In this document: positions 27,303 through 35,839 of the stretch, in pieces | Layout of the letters: each line of letters starts with the position of its first letter | How positions within the stretch are numbered: the stretch's first letter is position 1 | Assembly: GCA_024640625.1 (NCBI GenBank) | Contig: JAHEER010000027.1 | Location: forward strand, 1 to 40,082 | Direction of reading: 5' to 3' | Length of the DNA: 40,082 nt | From: Desulfobulbaceae bacterium | GTDB lineage: Bacteria; Desulfobacterota; Desulfobulbia; Desulfobulbales; Desulfocapsaceae | Notes under the pieces: model-generated | What the model was told of the DNA's origin: nothing | Database searches by the model: none | The model's input: the letters and a program-made list of their open reading frames with translations, nothing else | Made by a program: the position numbers and the translations under genes

Positions 27303-28417
27303 CCGAGCCTATTACCCTCCAGCAGGATGAAACCTTCGTACTGAACGTCGGCCCCCAGCATCCGGCCACCCACGGGGTACTGCGGGTAAAGATGACCATG
27401 GACGGCGAATATATCTACAACGCCGAAACGGTGCTCGGCTACATCCACCGGATGCACGAAAAGATGGCCGAGAACCGGACCTATCCGCAATACATGCCCA
27501 ACATGGGCCGCCTGGACTACCTCTCGGCCATGTCGTTCAACCACGGCTATGCGCTGGTCGTTGAGCGGGCCTGCAACATAGAGGTGCCCGAACGGGCTGA
27601 ATACATCCGGGTCATCACCGTTGAACTCAACCGGATTGCCTCCCATCTCGTCTGGCTTGGCGCCTATGTCCTCGACCTTGGCGGATTCACCCCGCTGATG
27701 TACTGCTTCGACGACCGGGAACAGATTCTCGATCTGCTCGAGGCCGTCACCGGATCGCGGCTCACCTATTGTTACTTCCGATTCGGGGGCCTCTACAACG
27801 ATATAGATGATGATTTCATCACCGGCACCCGGGCCTTCATCAAGCGCATGCGCAAAGAGCTGAAGATGTACGCCAAGCTGGTAACCGGCAACATCATCCT
27901 CATGAAGCGCCTGAAAGGCCACGGTCCGGTCGATCAAAACATGTGCCAGCGTTACGGCGCCACTGGACCCGTGGCCCGCGGCTCCGGCATCAATTACGAT
28001 GTGCGGCGCAATGAACCCTACTCCGTCTACCCGGAGTTCGACTTCGAGGTGCCTGTCTACGGGGAGGGCGACAGCTACGCCCGCTACCTGGTGCGCATGG
28101 AAGAGATGGAACAGAGCCTGCGCATCATCGAGCAGGCCCTGGACAAGCTGCCGGACGGACCGGTGAACCCCAAAAAGAAGCCAAAACTGATCAAGCCGCC
28201 TCCGGGAGATTATTATGCGGCCGTGGAGACGGCACGTGGTAATTTCGGCATCCGGATGGTCAGCGATGGCGGCAAGAACGCCTATCGGTTGAAACTGCGT
28301 TCGCCAACCTATTCCAACATGCACTTGTTCGATGAGGCCTGCAGGGGCATGCTGATTGCCGACGCACTGGCCTTCATGGGAAGCCTCGACCTGGTCATCC
28401 CGGAAATGGATCGGTAA
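27299..28417 (+). CDS. nuoD: Complex I subunit NuoD
   Basis: A 372-residue peripheral subunit (the 49-kDa type), related to the large subunit of NiFe hydrogenases but without the nickel cysteines, which shapes the quinone pocket. The N-terminus has GPQHPATHGVLRV, the quinone-binding loop with its conserved His. Others are LGYIHRMHEKMAENR, DYLSAMSFNHGYAL, ELNRIASHLVWLG and the C-terminal DLVIPEMDR. A central ATGPVARGSGINYDVRR segment is standard. It overlaps nuoC by four bases and is followed by nuoH after 11 bases. Confidence 0.97.
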   Translation: MTEPITLQQDETFVLNVGPQHPATHGVLRVKMTMDGEYIYNAETVLGYIHRMHEKMAENRTYPQYMPNMGRLDYLSAMSFNHGYALVVERACNIEVPERAEYIRVITVELNRIASHLVWLGAYVLDLGGFTPLMYCFDDREQILDLLEAVTGSRLTYCYFRFGGLYNDIDDDFITGTRAFIKRMRKELKMYAKLVTGNIILMKRLKGHGPVDQNMCQRYGATGPVARGSGINYDVRRNEPYSVYPEFDFEVPVYGEGDSYARYLVRMEEMEQSLRIIEQALDKLPDGPVNPKKKPKLIKPPPGDYYAAVETARGNFGIRMVSDGGKNAYRLKLRSPTYSNMHLFDEACRGMLIADALAFMGSLDLVIPEMDR

Positions 28418-28428
28418 CGGAGGCAAGC

Positions 28429-29445
28429 ATGAGTCTGACACTGTTCAACGTGATCCTCGCGGTTTTCATAGCGATCTGCTTCGTCGGCGCCAACGCGGCT
28501 TACCTGGTCTGGTGCGAGCGCAAAGGCGCCGGCTTGTTCCAGCGCCGTCCGGGCCCCATGGAAAACGGACCGTGGGGGTTGCTGCAGCCGCCGGTTGACG
28601 GAGTAAAGCTGATGACCAAACAGCTTCTCATCCCTGGCGGCGTCGATAAGGCCATTTTCATGGTGGCCCCGGTACTGGCCATGTTTCCGGCCCTGATCAG
28701 CTTTGTCACCATCCCTTTCAGCGACAATATCGTAGCCCACCCTATCGATGTCGGCGTCCTGATGATATTCGCTTTCGCCGCTCTGGGCGGCATGTCGCTG
28801 CTGGTGGCCGGCTGGGGATCGAGGAACAAGTACTCGATGATTTCCTCGGTGCGGGCCGTCTCCCAGACGGTGGCCTATGAAATACCGTTGATGATAACCA
28901 CCATCACCATCGTGATGATTTCCGGTTCACTGAACCTGAGCGACATCGTCCAGACCCAGCTCGGCGGCTTCTGGAGCTGGAACATCTGGCCTCTGCAGAA
29001 GCAGGTCGGCTTCAACCTGCTGATGCCGGTGTCTTTTCTCATTCTCTTCGTCTGCTCGGTGGCCGAGACCAACCGCGCCCCCTTCGACCTCGGCGAAGCC
29101 GAAAGTGAGCTGGTGGCCGGTTTCCACACCGAATATTCCTCCATGGGCTTTGGACTTTTCTTCATGGGTGAATACGCCAATATCGTCATCGGCGCCTGTT
29201 TGACCGTGATTCTGTTTCTCGGAGGCTGGGCCTGCCCGGTCGGCGATCTCGGCTTCTTCCCGTTTACCCACCATGTGGGCTGGTTCCTGCTGAAAATCTA
29301 CCTGATCATCTTCGTCTTTATCTGGATTCGCTGGACCTTTCCTCGTACGACCATTTACGGGCTGCTGAACTTGTCCTGGAAATATTTAATACCAATCTCG
29401 CTATTCAACCTGCTGCTCACCGCAGGATTGCTCAAGGTGTTCTGA
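28429..29445 (+). CDS. nuoH: Complex I subunit NuoH
   Basis: A 338-residue membrane subunit (ND1 type) with about eight transmembrane helices that forms the quinone entry channel and the link to the proton-pumping arm. The diagnostic loops are RRPGPMENGPWGLLQPPVDG and KLMTKQLLIPGG near the start, then AETNRAPFDLGEAESELVAG and FHTEYSSMGFGLFFMGEYAN, which line the quinone cavity. It follows a strong GGAGG site and precedes nuoI by one base. No nuoG lies before it, unlike the E. coli order. Confidence 0.97.
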   Translation: MSLTLFNVILAVFIAICFVGANAAYLVWCERKGAGLFQRRPGPMENGPWGLLQPPVDGVKLMTKQLLIPGGVDKAIFMVAPVLAMFPALISFVTIPFSDNIVAHPIDVGVLMIFAFAALGGMSLLVAGWGSRNKYSMISSVRAVSQTVAYEIPLMITTITIVMISGSLNLSDIVQTQLGGFWSWNIWPLQKQVGFNLLMPVSFLILFVCSVAETNRAPFDLGEAESELVAGFHTEYSSMGFGLFFMGEYANIVIGACLTVILFLGGWACPVGDLGFFPFTHHVGWFLLKIYLIIFVFIWIRWTFPRTTIYGLLNLSWKYLIPISLFNLLLTAGLLKVF

Positions 29446-29446
29446 C

Positions 29447-29887
29447 ATGGGCGGTTATTTTACAGATCTTTTTACCGGTACTAAATCGCTGCTCGACGGC
29501 ATGTGGGTGACGTTGAAGGAATTTCCACGGCGGCCGGTCACTCTCAACTACCCGCACGAATCGGTGAAGATGTACCCCCGGTTCCGCGGCCATATAGAAC
29601 TCATCGGTGATAAAGACGGCAAGCCCAACTGCATCGTCTGCTCCATGTGTCAGCGGGCCTGCCCCTCGGGCTGCATCAGTCTGGCCGGCGTCAAGCCCGA
29701 AGGTGAGAAGAAAAAAGTACTCTCTCGCTATATCCTTGATTTCACCACCTGCTCGCTCTGCGGCTCCTGCGTGGAATCGTGTAACTTCAACGCCCTGCGG
29801 TTTTCCAACGAATACAACCTGGCCTCCACCAGAAAAGAGGACTTTATCATGGACCTGCTTCAACGACTCGAGGAACAGAACCGATGA
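29447..29887 (+). CDS. nuoI: Complex I subunit NuoI
   Basis: A 146-residue 8Fe ferredoxin-type subunit carrying clusters N6a and N6b, the electron wire from the input module to NuoB. It has two [4Fe-4S] motifs: C62-IVC65-SMC68-QRAC72-P and C102-SLC105-GSC108-VESC112. An extra cysteine, C76, lies just after the first motif. The N-terminus has an amphipathic helix that sits on the membrane arm. Since NuoE, F and G are missing, NuoI would be the most exposed electron entry point and could take electrons from a soluble carrier such as ferredoxin. It overlaps nuoJ by four bases. Confidence 0.96.
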   Translation: MGGYFTDLFTGTKSLLDGMWVTLKEFPRRPVTLNYPHESVKMYPRFRGHIELIGDKDGKPNCIVCSMCQRACPSGCISLAGVKPEGEKKKVLSRYILDFTTCSLCGSCVESCNFNALRFSNEYNLASTRKEDFIMDLLQRLEEQNR

Positions 29888-30417
29888 CCCCCGTTCCGTC
29901 CCCCGAACTGTTCAGCGCCGACGGCATGGCAGGCCTGATATTTCTGATTATGATCGGTGTCACCCTCGCCGGCGGGTTTATCGCCGCCACCGCCGAGCGG
30001 CTGGTCAGAGCCCTTTCCGGAATCGTCATTTGCTTTACCGGCGTAGCAGGTTTTTATTATTTTCTCAACTCGCCCTTCATGGCCATGATGCAGATCCTCA
30101 TTTACGTGGGCGCCATCTGCGTCACCATCTCCTTTGCGATCATGCTGGCGGCCCCCGAGCAACAGCTTAAAAGCAGCCCCTCCAATTTATTGTCCGGCCC
30201 CCTGGGCTTCATGATCGCCGCCCTCATCTTCGGAGGCATGAGCGCCCTTGCCCTGACCACAGAATGGCAGGCCAGTCCCAAGACTGCCAGCGGCTCGGTC
30301 AGGGAGATCGGCATCCATCTGCTCACCACCTACTCGATGATTTTCGAACTGATTTCGATCGTCCTGCTGATCGCCATCATCGGGGCAATCGTCATAGCCA
30401 GGGGAGGGAGAAACTGA
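29884..30417 (+). CDS. nuoJ: Complex I subunit NuoJ
   Basis: A 177-residue membrane subunit (ND6 type) with five predicted helices. The third helix carries the family pattern QILIYVGAICVTISFAIMLA, whose Tyr-Val-Gly pi-bulge takes part in coupling. The N-terminus and the final helix VLLIAIIGAIVIARGG match NuoJ. It starts on the last bases of nuoI (ATGA overlap) and ends two bases before nuoK. It works with NuoA, K and H at the base of the membrane arm. Confidence 0.95.
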   Translation: MTPVPSPELFSADGMAGLIFLIMIGVTLAGGFIAATAERLVRALSGIVICFTGVAGFYYFLNSPFMAMMQILIYVGAICVTISFAIMLAAPEQQLKSSPSNLLSGPLGFMIAALIFGGMSALALTTEWQASPKTASGSVREIGIHLLTTYSMIFELISIVLLIAIIGAIVIARGGRN

Positions 30418-30419
30418 TC

Positions 30420-30746
30420 ATGGCACTGCTCTCGATCCATAACTATCTGACCACCTACCTGGTGTTCGGCGCTATGCTCTTCAGCCTTGGGATCTACGGC
30501 CTGGTAACCAGAAAAACACTGATCGGCATGCTGATCGCCGCCGAACTGATGCTCGCCGGGGTGTCGATCAACTTCATGGCATTCAATAGATTCCTGGCCC
30601 CTGATCCTTCAATCGGACAGATTTTCACCCTCTTTATAATGGCCATTGCCGCCGCCGAGGCGGCCATCGGCCTATCCATTGTCGTGGCCGTCTATCGTCA
30701 TTACAAAACGGTCGATGCTGAAGAGCTGGTCAACCTTAAAGGCTAG
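30420..30746 (+). CDS. nuoK: Complex I subunit NuoK
   Basis: A 108-residue membrane subunit (ND4L type) with three helices. The conserved buried acids are present in GMLIAAELMLAGVSINFMAFN (helix 2) and in the helix with IAAAEAAIGLSIVVAVYR (helix 3); these form the bridge in the proton path between Q-site and antiporters. The ATG at 30420 follows GGGGAGGGAG with suitable spacing. The longer open frame upstream lies in nuoJ and is not coding. It is followed after eight bases by the first MrpD-like gene. Confidence 0.96.
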   Translation: MALLSIHNYLTTYLVFGAMLFSLGIYGLVTRKTLIGMLIAAELMLAGVSINFMAFNRFLAPDPSIGQIFTLFIMAIAAAEAAIGLSIVVAVYRHYKTVDAEELVNLKG

Positions 30747-30754
30747 AAGAAACC

Positions 30755-32236
30755 ATGGACGAGACCATTATTATCACGTCGAAACTGCTCCTGGCCGTCG
30801 TCATCCCTCTGATCGGCTCGATTATCGTGATGCTCCTCGGCAAGGATGAAAATCTCAGGGAAACGATCTCGTCCGTCTCATCAATCGCTCTCTTCGTGGT
30901 CGTCTGTTCGATGATCCCGACGATTTTCGCGGGCCAGACACTCTACTACAATCTCTTTACGATTCTGCCCAATGTAACCATATCGCTGCGGGCGGACCCC
31001 ATGTCGATGATCTTCGCCATGGTTGCCTCGTCTCTGTGGACCATTGCCGTGTTCTACTCGATGGGGTACATGCGCGGACTCAACGAACATGCCCAGACCA
31101 GATTCAACGCCTGCTTCGCCATTGCCATTTTCGGCGCCATCGGCGTTGCCTTTTCTGATAATCTTTTCACCATGTACCTGTTTTACGAAATCGTCTCGAT
31201 CTGCACCTATCCGCTGGTTGCCCACCATCAGGATCAGGAAGGCTATGACGGCGGCCGTAAATACCTGGTCTATTTGACCGCCACCGCCAAAACCTTTTTA
31301 TTGCCGGCAATGATTCTTATTTACGTACTGACCGGCACCCTTGATTTCGCCACCGATATTTCCACCGGCATCTTCCCCGACGGGGTCAACAAGGGGCTGG
31401 TGATCATGCTCTATATCTTCTGTCTGTTCGGTTTTGCCAAAAATGGAATAATGCCCTTCCATCACTGGCTGCCCGGCGCCATGGTCGCCCCCACCCCGGT
31501 TTCCGCTCTTCTCCATGCGGTCGCCGTGGTCAAAGTCGGTGTCTTCTGCACCACCAGGGTGATGCTCTATGTTTTCGGTGTCGATCTCATGGATGCCCTC
31601 AACCTCGGCGTACCCACCGCGTATTTCGTCGGGTTCACTATCATAGCCGCCTCTATTATCGCTCTCTCCAAGGACAATCTGAAAGCCCGTCTGGCCTACT
31701 CCACGGTCAGTCAGCTCAGCTACATCATTTTAGGTGTCGCCCTGCTCACCCCGGCGGCCATCGAAGGCGGGCTGATCCACATCGTCAACCACGCCTTCTC
31801 CAAGATCACCCTGTTCTTCTGTGCCGGAGCCATCTATGTGGCTGCTCACAAGAAAGAAATTTCAGAAATGGAGGGGCTGGGCAAAGTCATGCCGTTCACT
31901 TTTGGTGCCTTTGCGATTGCCTCACTCTCCATGATCGGCGCCCCCCCGGTGGCCGGCTTTGTTTCCAAGTGGAAGCTGCTGGTCGGCTCGATGCAGGCGC
32001 ACCAGATCGGTATTCTGCTCATTCTGCTGACTTCGACCCTGCTCAACGCCGCCTATTTTCTGCCGGTGACCTATCGCGCCTTTTTCGGCAAGCGGCCGGT
32101 CGACGAACCTTATACCGGAATCAAGGAAGCGCCGCTGTCCATGCTCATTCCCATTCTGATTGCCTGTTTCATATCGGTGCTGATCGGCATCTTCCCCAAT
32201 TTCATGATGACCTTCGTCAAGGCGGTGACAGGATGA
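30755..32236 (+). CDS. MrpD-like antiporter subunit of complex I (first copy)
   Basis: A 493-residue membrane protein of the NuoL/M/N-MrpD family with about 14 helices. The pumping residues are visible: E145 in YLFYEIVSICTYPL (TM5), and K229 (GFAKNGIMPFHHWLP) and K260 (AVAVVKVGVF) in helices 7-8. FSKITLFFCAGAIYVAA carries the later conserved Lys of the half-channel. It is more like the MrpD/MnhD subunits of Na+/H+ antiporters than NuoL, and it lacks the long C-terminal lateral helix of NuoL. It sits directly after nuoK, where nuoL is normally found. The last four bases overlap the next small gene. Likely role: one of four ion-translocating modules of this complex I. Whether it carries H+ or Na+ cannot be read. 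Confidence 0.92.
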   Translation: MDETIIITSKLLLAVVIPLIGSIIVMLLGKDENLRETISSVSSIALFVVVCSMIPTIFAGQTLYYNLFTILPNVTISLRADPMSMIFAMVASSLWTIAVFYSMGYMRGLNEHAQTRFNACFAIAIFGAIGVAFSDNLFTMYLFYEIVSICTYPLVAHHQDQEGYDGGRKYLVYLTATAKTFLLPAMILIYVLTGTLDFATDISTGIFPDGVNKGLVIMLYIFCLFGFAKNGIMPFHHWLPGAMVAPTPVSALLHAVAVVKVGVFCTTRVMLYVFGVDLMDALNLGVPTAYFVGFTIIAASIIALSKDNLKARLAYSTVSQLSYIILGVALLTPAAIEGGLIHIVNHAFSKITLFFCAGAIYVAAHKKEISEMEGLGKVMPFTFGAFAIASLSMIGAPPVAGFVSKWKLLVGSMQAHQIGILLILLTSTLLNAAYFLPVTYRAFFGKRPVDEPYTGIKEAPLSMLIPILIACFISVLIGIFPNFMMTFVKAVTG

Positions 32237-32481
32237 TTCAGTTTATCGACTTTCTGAAGAAACGGGGGCGGGAAATACGTTATCTACTCTACGGCACCAT
32301 GGCTGCCATAGTTGTCTGGTCCATGACCGTGGACACCTCCCATGCCCACACCTGGGCTGAGAAATACATCCCCGGGTTCTGGGCCTTATTCGGTCTGGTG
32401 TCCTGTACTGTGCTGATTTTTTTCGCCCGCTGGCTGGCTTCAGCAGGTATCGAACGGGAGGAGGATTTCTATGACGACTAG
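32233..32481 (+). CDS. Small two-helix membrane protein in the complex I operon
   Basis: An 82-residue protein with a basic N-terminus (KKRGREIR), a helix at about 17-33, a polar stretch SHAHTWAEKYIPGFW, a second helix at about 48-68, and an acidic tail REEDFYDD. Both ends probably face the cytoplasm, given the charge pattern. From memory, the pattern E-K-x-P-G-F-x-A-L-F-G followed by a helix and an acidic E-D-x-Y-D end recurs in small proteins next to antiporter-type subunits of sulfate reducers, but I know of no name for it. It overlaps both neighbours (4 bases with the first MrpD-like gene and 11 with the second), so it is clearly part of the operon. It is a candidate accessory subunit joining two antiporter modules. 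Confidence 0.85.
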   Translation: MIQFIDFLKKRGREIRYLLYGTMAAIVVWSMTVDTSHAHTWAEKYIPGFWALFGLVSCTVLIFFARWLASAGIEREEDFYDD

Positions 32482-34258
32482 TTTCCTTCATCCCTCGCTG
32501 CTGCTCATCGCCGGGGCGCTGCTTCTACCCTTTATCAGGGAACCGTTCCGCAAGCCTTACCTGCTGCTGGTACCGATCTTCACCTTCGTCGATGTGGTCT
32601 ATCTCGGCTTCAATCAGGGGATTTACGGTCAGGTCGCCTTTCTTGACTGGCAGTTGACATTTGGCCGCATCGACGCCTTGTCCAATGTCTTCGCCTTTAT
32701 CATGGCCCTGATGGCCATCATCGCTACCCTCTACAGCCTGCAGGTAGAGGACTTTTGGCAGCAGATGGCCGCCTGGTTCTACGTTGCGGGTTCCATTGGG
32801 GCTATCTACGCCGGCGACTACCTCTGTCTGTTCCTGTTCTGGGAAATCATGGCTTTTGCCTCGACCTTCCTGATCTGGTGCAACAAAGCAGAGAAAGATG
32901 CGACTGCGGCAGGGTTCAGATATCTGCTGGTCCACACCTTTGGCGGTCTGCTGCTGCTGATGGGATTCGTACTCCGCTACCAGGCCACCGGCAGCATCGC
33001 TTTTGAACTGCTCGACTACGATACCCACAGCCTCTCTACCTGGCTGATCATGTCAGGCCTGATGCTCAACGCTGCCGTAGTGCCGCTCCATTCATGGCTG
33101 CCTGACGCCTACTCGAAAGCGACCATAGGGGGCGCGGTTTTCATGTGCGCCTTCACCACCAAAACAGCGGTCTATACATTAGCCAGAGCCTGTGCCGGCT
33201 TCGATGTCCTTATCGTTCTCGGAGTGGCGATGGCCATCTACGGCATCGTCTACGCCATCAACGAAAATGATGTCAGGAGACTGCTGGGTTGGGAAATTAT
33301 CAGTCAGGTCGGCTATATGGTCGCCGGCGTCGGCATCGGCACGGCGCTGGCGATCAACGGGGCCGCCGCCCATGCTTTCGCCCATATCCTCTACAAAGGG
33401 CTGCTCTTCATGGGCGCCGGAGCAGTCATTCAAATGACCGGCAAAAGCCGCTTTACCGAACTTGGCGGACTCTACCAGAAAATGCCGGTGACCATGCTGT
33501 TCATCATTATCGGAGGAGTCTCGGTATCGGCCTTCCCGTTCTTCTCCGGCTTCGTTTCCAAGTCGATGATCATTGCCGCCAGCTACGAAGAGCACCTGTT
33601 ATGGGCCGGGTTTCTACTGACCATGGTGTCCGCCGGAACCTTCCTGGTGGCCGGCCTGCGGTTGCCGTACCTGCTCTTTTTCAGTGAGCCGAAATCCGCT
33701 GAAGTCACTGACCGTGCAGCCGATCCACCGTGGAACATGCAGGCGGCTATGATCGTTGCCGGACTGCTCTGTTTCGTACTTGGTACCTTCTACCCGCTGC
33801 TCTACTCCATGCTGCCCCATCAGGATGCCCTGTATCATCCCTACAGTGCGTATCACCTGAGTGAAACTTTGCAGATTCTGGCTTTTACCGCCTTGGGCTT
33901 CATGCTCTTTCGAGAACGGATTCTCGCCCGGGCCACCATCAGTCTCGATCTGGACTGGTTCTATCGGAGCGGCGGACAAGTTTTCCAGTGGCTGGCCAAG
34001 TACCCGATTCAGTGGCTGGATACCATCTGGGGAGAAGCCTACCGGGTGGTCGGCCTGTTTTCATTGATGACCACTGCCCGCTTCTGGGCCTGGTTCGACT
34101 GGCACGGCATCGACGGGTTCCTCGACGGTTCTGCCCGGGGAGTACGCTCATTTGGACGATTGCTTGCCAGGGTACTGCAGCGCGGCCAGATACAGCACAC
34201 CCTGGCCTATACGGTAACTTTCGTGGCGCTGGTACTCATCGCCTTTATCTGGATGTAA
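32471..34258 (+). CDS. MrpD-like antiporter subunit of complex I (second copy, C-terminally extended)
   Basis: A 595-residue member of the NuoL/M/N-MrpD family. The N-terminal 430 residues form the antiporter core. Conserved residues include E125 in FLFWEIMAF (TM5) and K231 in FTTKTAVYTLA (TM8), with PLHSWLPDAYSKA before it. AFAHILYKGLLFMGAGAVI gives the central Lys helix. After residue about 470 an extension begins, with LDLDWFYRSGG and FDWHGIDGFLDGSARG, and a last helix with GQIQHTLAYTVTFVALVLIAFIWM in its final residues. This end is like the tail of NuoL or Na+/H+ antiporter subunit D proteins. It may therefore replace NuoL as the distal module with a lateral arm. It starts inside the small gene upstream and ends 25 bases before nuoM. 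Confidence 0.92.
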   Translation: MTTSFLHPSLLLIAGALLLPFIREPFRKPYLLLVPIFTFVDVVYLGFNQGIYGQVAFLDWQLTFGRIDALSNVFAFIMALMAIIATLYSLQVEDFWQQMAAWFYVAGSIGAIYAGDYLCLFLFWEIMAFASTFLIWCNKAEKDATAAGFRYLLVHTFGGLLLLMGFVLRYQATGSIAFELLDYDTHSLSTWLIMSGLMLNAAVVPLHSWLPDAYSKATIGGAVFMCAFTTKTAVYTLARACAGFDVLIVLGVAMAIYGIVYAINENDVRRLLGWEIISQVGYMVAGVGIGTALAINGAAAHAFAHILYKGLLFMGAGAVIQMTGKSRFTELGGLYQKMPVTMLFIIIGGVSVSAFPFFSGFVSKSMIIAASYEEHLLWAGFLLTMVSAGTFLVAGLRLPYLLFFSEPKSAEVTDRAADPPWNMQAAMIVAGLLCFVLGTFYPLLYSMLPHQDALYHPYSAYHLSETLQILAFTALGFMLFRERILARATISLDLDWFYRSGGQVFQWLAKYPIQWLDTIWGEAYRVVGLFSLMTTARFWAWFDWHGIDGFLDGSARGVRSFGRLLARVLQRGQIQHTLAYTVTFVALVLIAFIWM

Positions 34259-34283
34259 TGCGAAGAATCAAGGAATAACAGAG

Positions 34284-35810
34284 ATGGATCAACTTCTGAT
34301 AAACCAGGGCTTTCCCCTCCTCAGTACCTTGATTTTCCTGCCCCTAGCTGGCGCCTTCGTACTGCTGCCAATGAGGGGCGATGAAGCGTGCAGATATGCT
34401 TCCCTCGCGTTCACCTCCATCGTCGCTTTGCTCAGTCTTGTGCTGGTGGCCGGCTTTGACACCTCAACCGCAGCCTTTCAGTTCGCCGAGACCCACGTCT
34501 GGGTAGCCCCGCTCAATATCAACTATACCATAGGCATTGACGGCATCTCGATATTGCTGGTGGTGATGACGGCATTGATCATGCCTTTTTGCGTGCTGGC
34601 TTCCTGGTCCTACATAAAGGTACGGGTGAAACCGTTTATGATCTGCCTGCTGGTTATGGAAACGGCGATGATCGGGGTCTTCGTGGCCCTCGATTTTGTC
34701 CTTTTCTATATCCTCTGGGAAGCCATGCTGATCCCGATGTACCTGATCATCGGTATCTGGGGCGGGCCCAGAAAGATTTACGCTTCGATCAAATTCTTCC
34801 TCTACACGCTTGCCGGGTCCATCCTCCTGCTGGTGGCAATCATCTGGCTGTACTGGAAGAATTCCTATTCGTTCTTCATCCCTGAGATGATGTGGCAGCC
34901 TTACGGACTCCTCCCCCAGGTGCTTGTTTTCATAGCGTTTTTCATTGCCTTTGCAGTCAAGGTTCCGATGTTCCCGTTTCATACATGGCTGCCCGCCGCC
35001 CATGTCGAAGCACCCACGGCCGGGTCGGTAATACTTGCTTCAATTCTATTAAAAATGGGGACCTACGGGTTTGTTCGCTTCGCCCTGCCTATCGTCCCGG
35101 ATGCCACCCTGCTTCTTCTGCCCTACGTGCTCTGGCTGTCCATCGCCGGCATCATATACGGCGGTCTCACCGCCCTTGCCCAGCAGGACATGAAGAAGCT
35201 GATCGCTTACTCTTCCGTCGGCCATATGGGCTTCGTCACCCTGGGCATCTTCGTGCTCAACAAACAGGGAATTGAAGGGGCCATCCTGCAGATGATCAAC
35301 CATGGCGTCACCACTGGAGCCCTCTTTCTCTGCGTCGGTATGATCTATGAACGAACCCACTCCAGGGAACTCTCCGATGCCACCGGCGTGGGTAAATACA
35401 TGCCGATCTTCGTCACCTTCCTGGCCTTTTTCTCGCTGTCTTCATTCGGTTTTCCCGGTACCAACAGTTTCGTCGGCGAATTTCTGGTACTGGCCGGTAC
35501 CTTTGAATTTGATGTAACTCTCGGGCTGGCGGCAATTCCCGGAGCAGTAATCGCCGCCGCCTACATGCTCAGAATGTTGCAGAAGGTCATCTGGGGAGGC
35601 GTCGATAACCCGGACCAGTCCTGGATAACCGACCTTAACAGCCGGGAAATTATCACCCTGGCTCCGTTTCTGCTTTTTGTCTTGTGGATAGGACTGAGCC
35701 CGGGGCCGTTTATGGAAATGATGGATATGAGCGTCACCGAACTGCTCAGCCAGTTCAACGCCTACAAGGCGCAATCGGTGGCTGCGGCCGAGATCTTGGT
35801 CGGGCGGTAA
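34284..35810 (+). CDS. nuoM: Complex I subunit NuoM
   Basis: A 508-residue antiporter-type membrane subunit (ND4 type) with 14 helices. Signature residues: E146 in FYILWEAMLIPMYLIIG (TM5), K226 in FAVKVPMFPFHTWLP (TM7) and K257 in LLKMGTYGFVRF (TM8). IGIDGISILLV near residue 85 and MINHGVTTGALFLCVGMIYE are typical NuoM, which separates it clearly from the two MrpD-like copies. It is followed after 29 bases by nuoN, as in standard nuo operons. Its C-terminus ends in an Ala- and Glu-containing tail in the cytoplasm. Confidence 0.97.
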   Translation: MDQLLINQGFPLLSTLIFLPLAGAFVLLPMRGDEACRYASLAFTSIVALLSLVLVAGFDTSTAAFQFAETHVWVAPLNINYTIGIDGISILLVVMTALIMPFCVLASWSYIKVRVKPFMICLLVMETAMIGVFVALDFVLFYILWEAMLIPMYLIIGIWGGPRKIYASIKFFLYTLAGSILLLVAIIWLYWKNSYSFFIPEMMWQPYGLLPQVLVFIAFFIAFAVKVPMFPFHTWLPAAHVEAPTAGSVILASILLKMGTYGFVRFALPIVPDATLLLLPYVLWLSIAGIIYGGLTALAQQDMKKLIAYSSVGHMGFVTLGIFVLNKQGIEGAILQMINHGVTTGALFLCVGMIYERTHSRELSDATGVGKYMPIFVTFLAFFSLSSFGFPGTNSFVGEFLVLAGTFEFDVTLGLAAIPGAVIAAAYMLRMLQKVIWGGVDNPDQSWITDLNSREIITLAPFLLFVLWIGLSPGPFMEMMDMSVTELLSQFNAYKAQSVAAAEILVGR

Positions 35811-35839
35811 TGATGCAGGCAATGGATTAAAGGAACATT

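Noticed and set aside
27272-28441. 389-codon minus-strand open frame opposite nuoD
   Set aside because: It mirrors nuoD exactly and is His/Gly-rich without motifs. NuoD itself is unambiguous.
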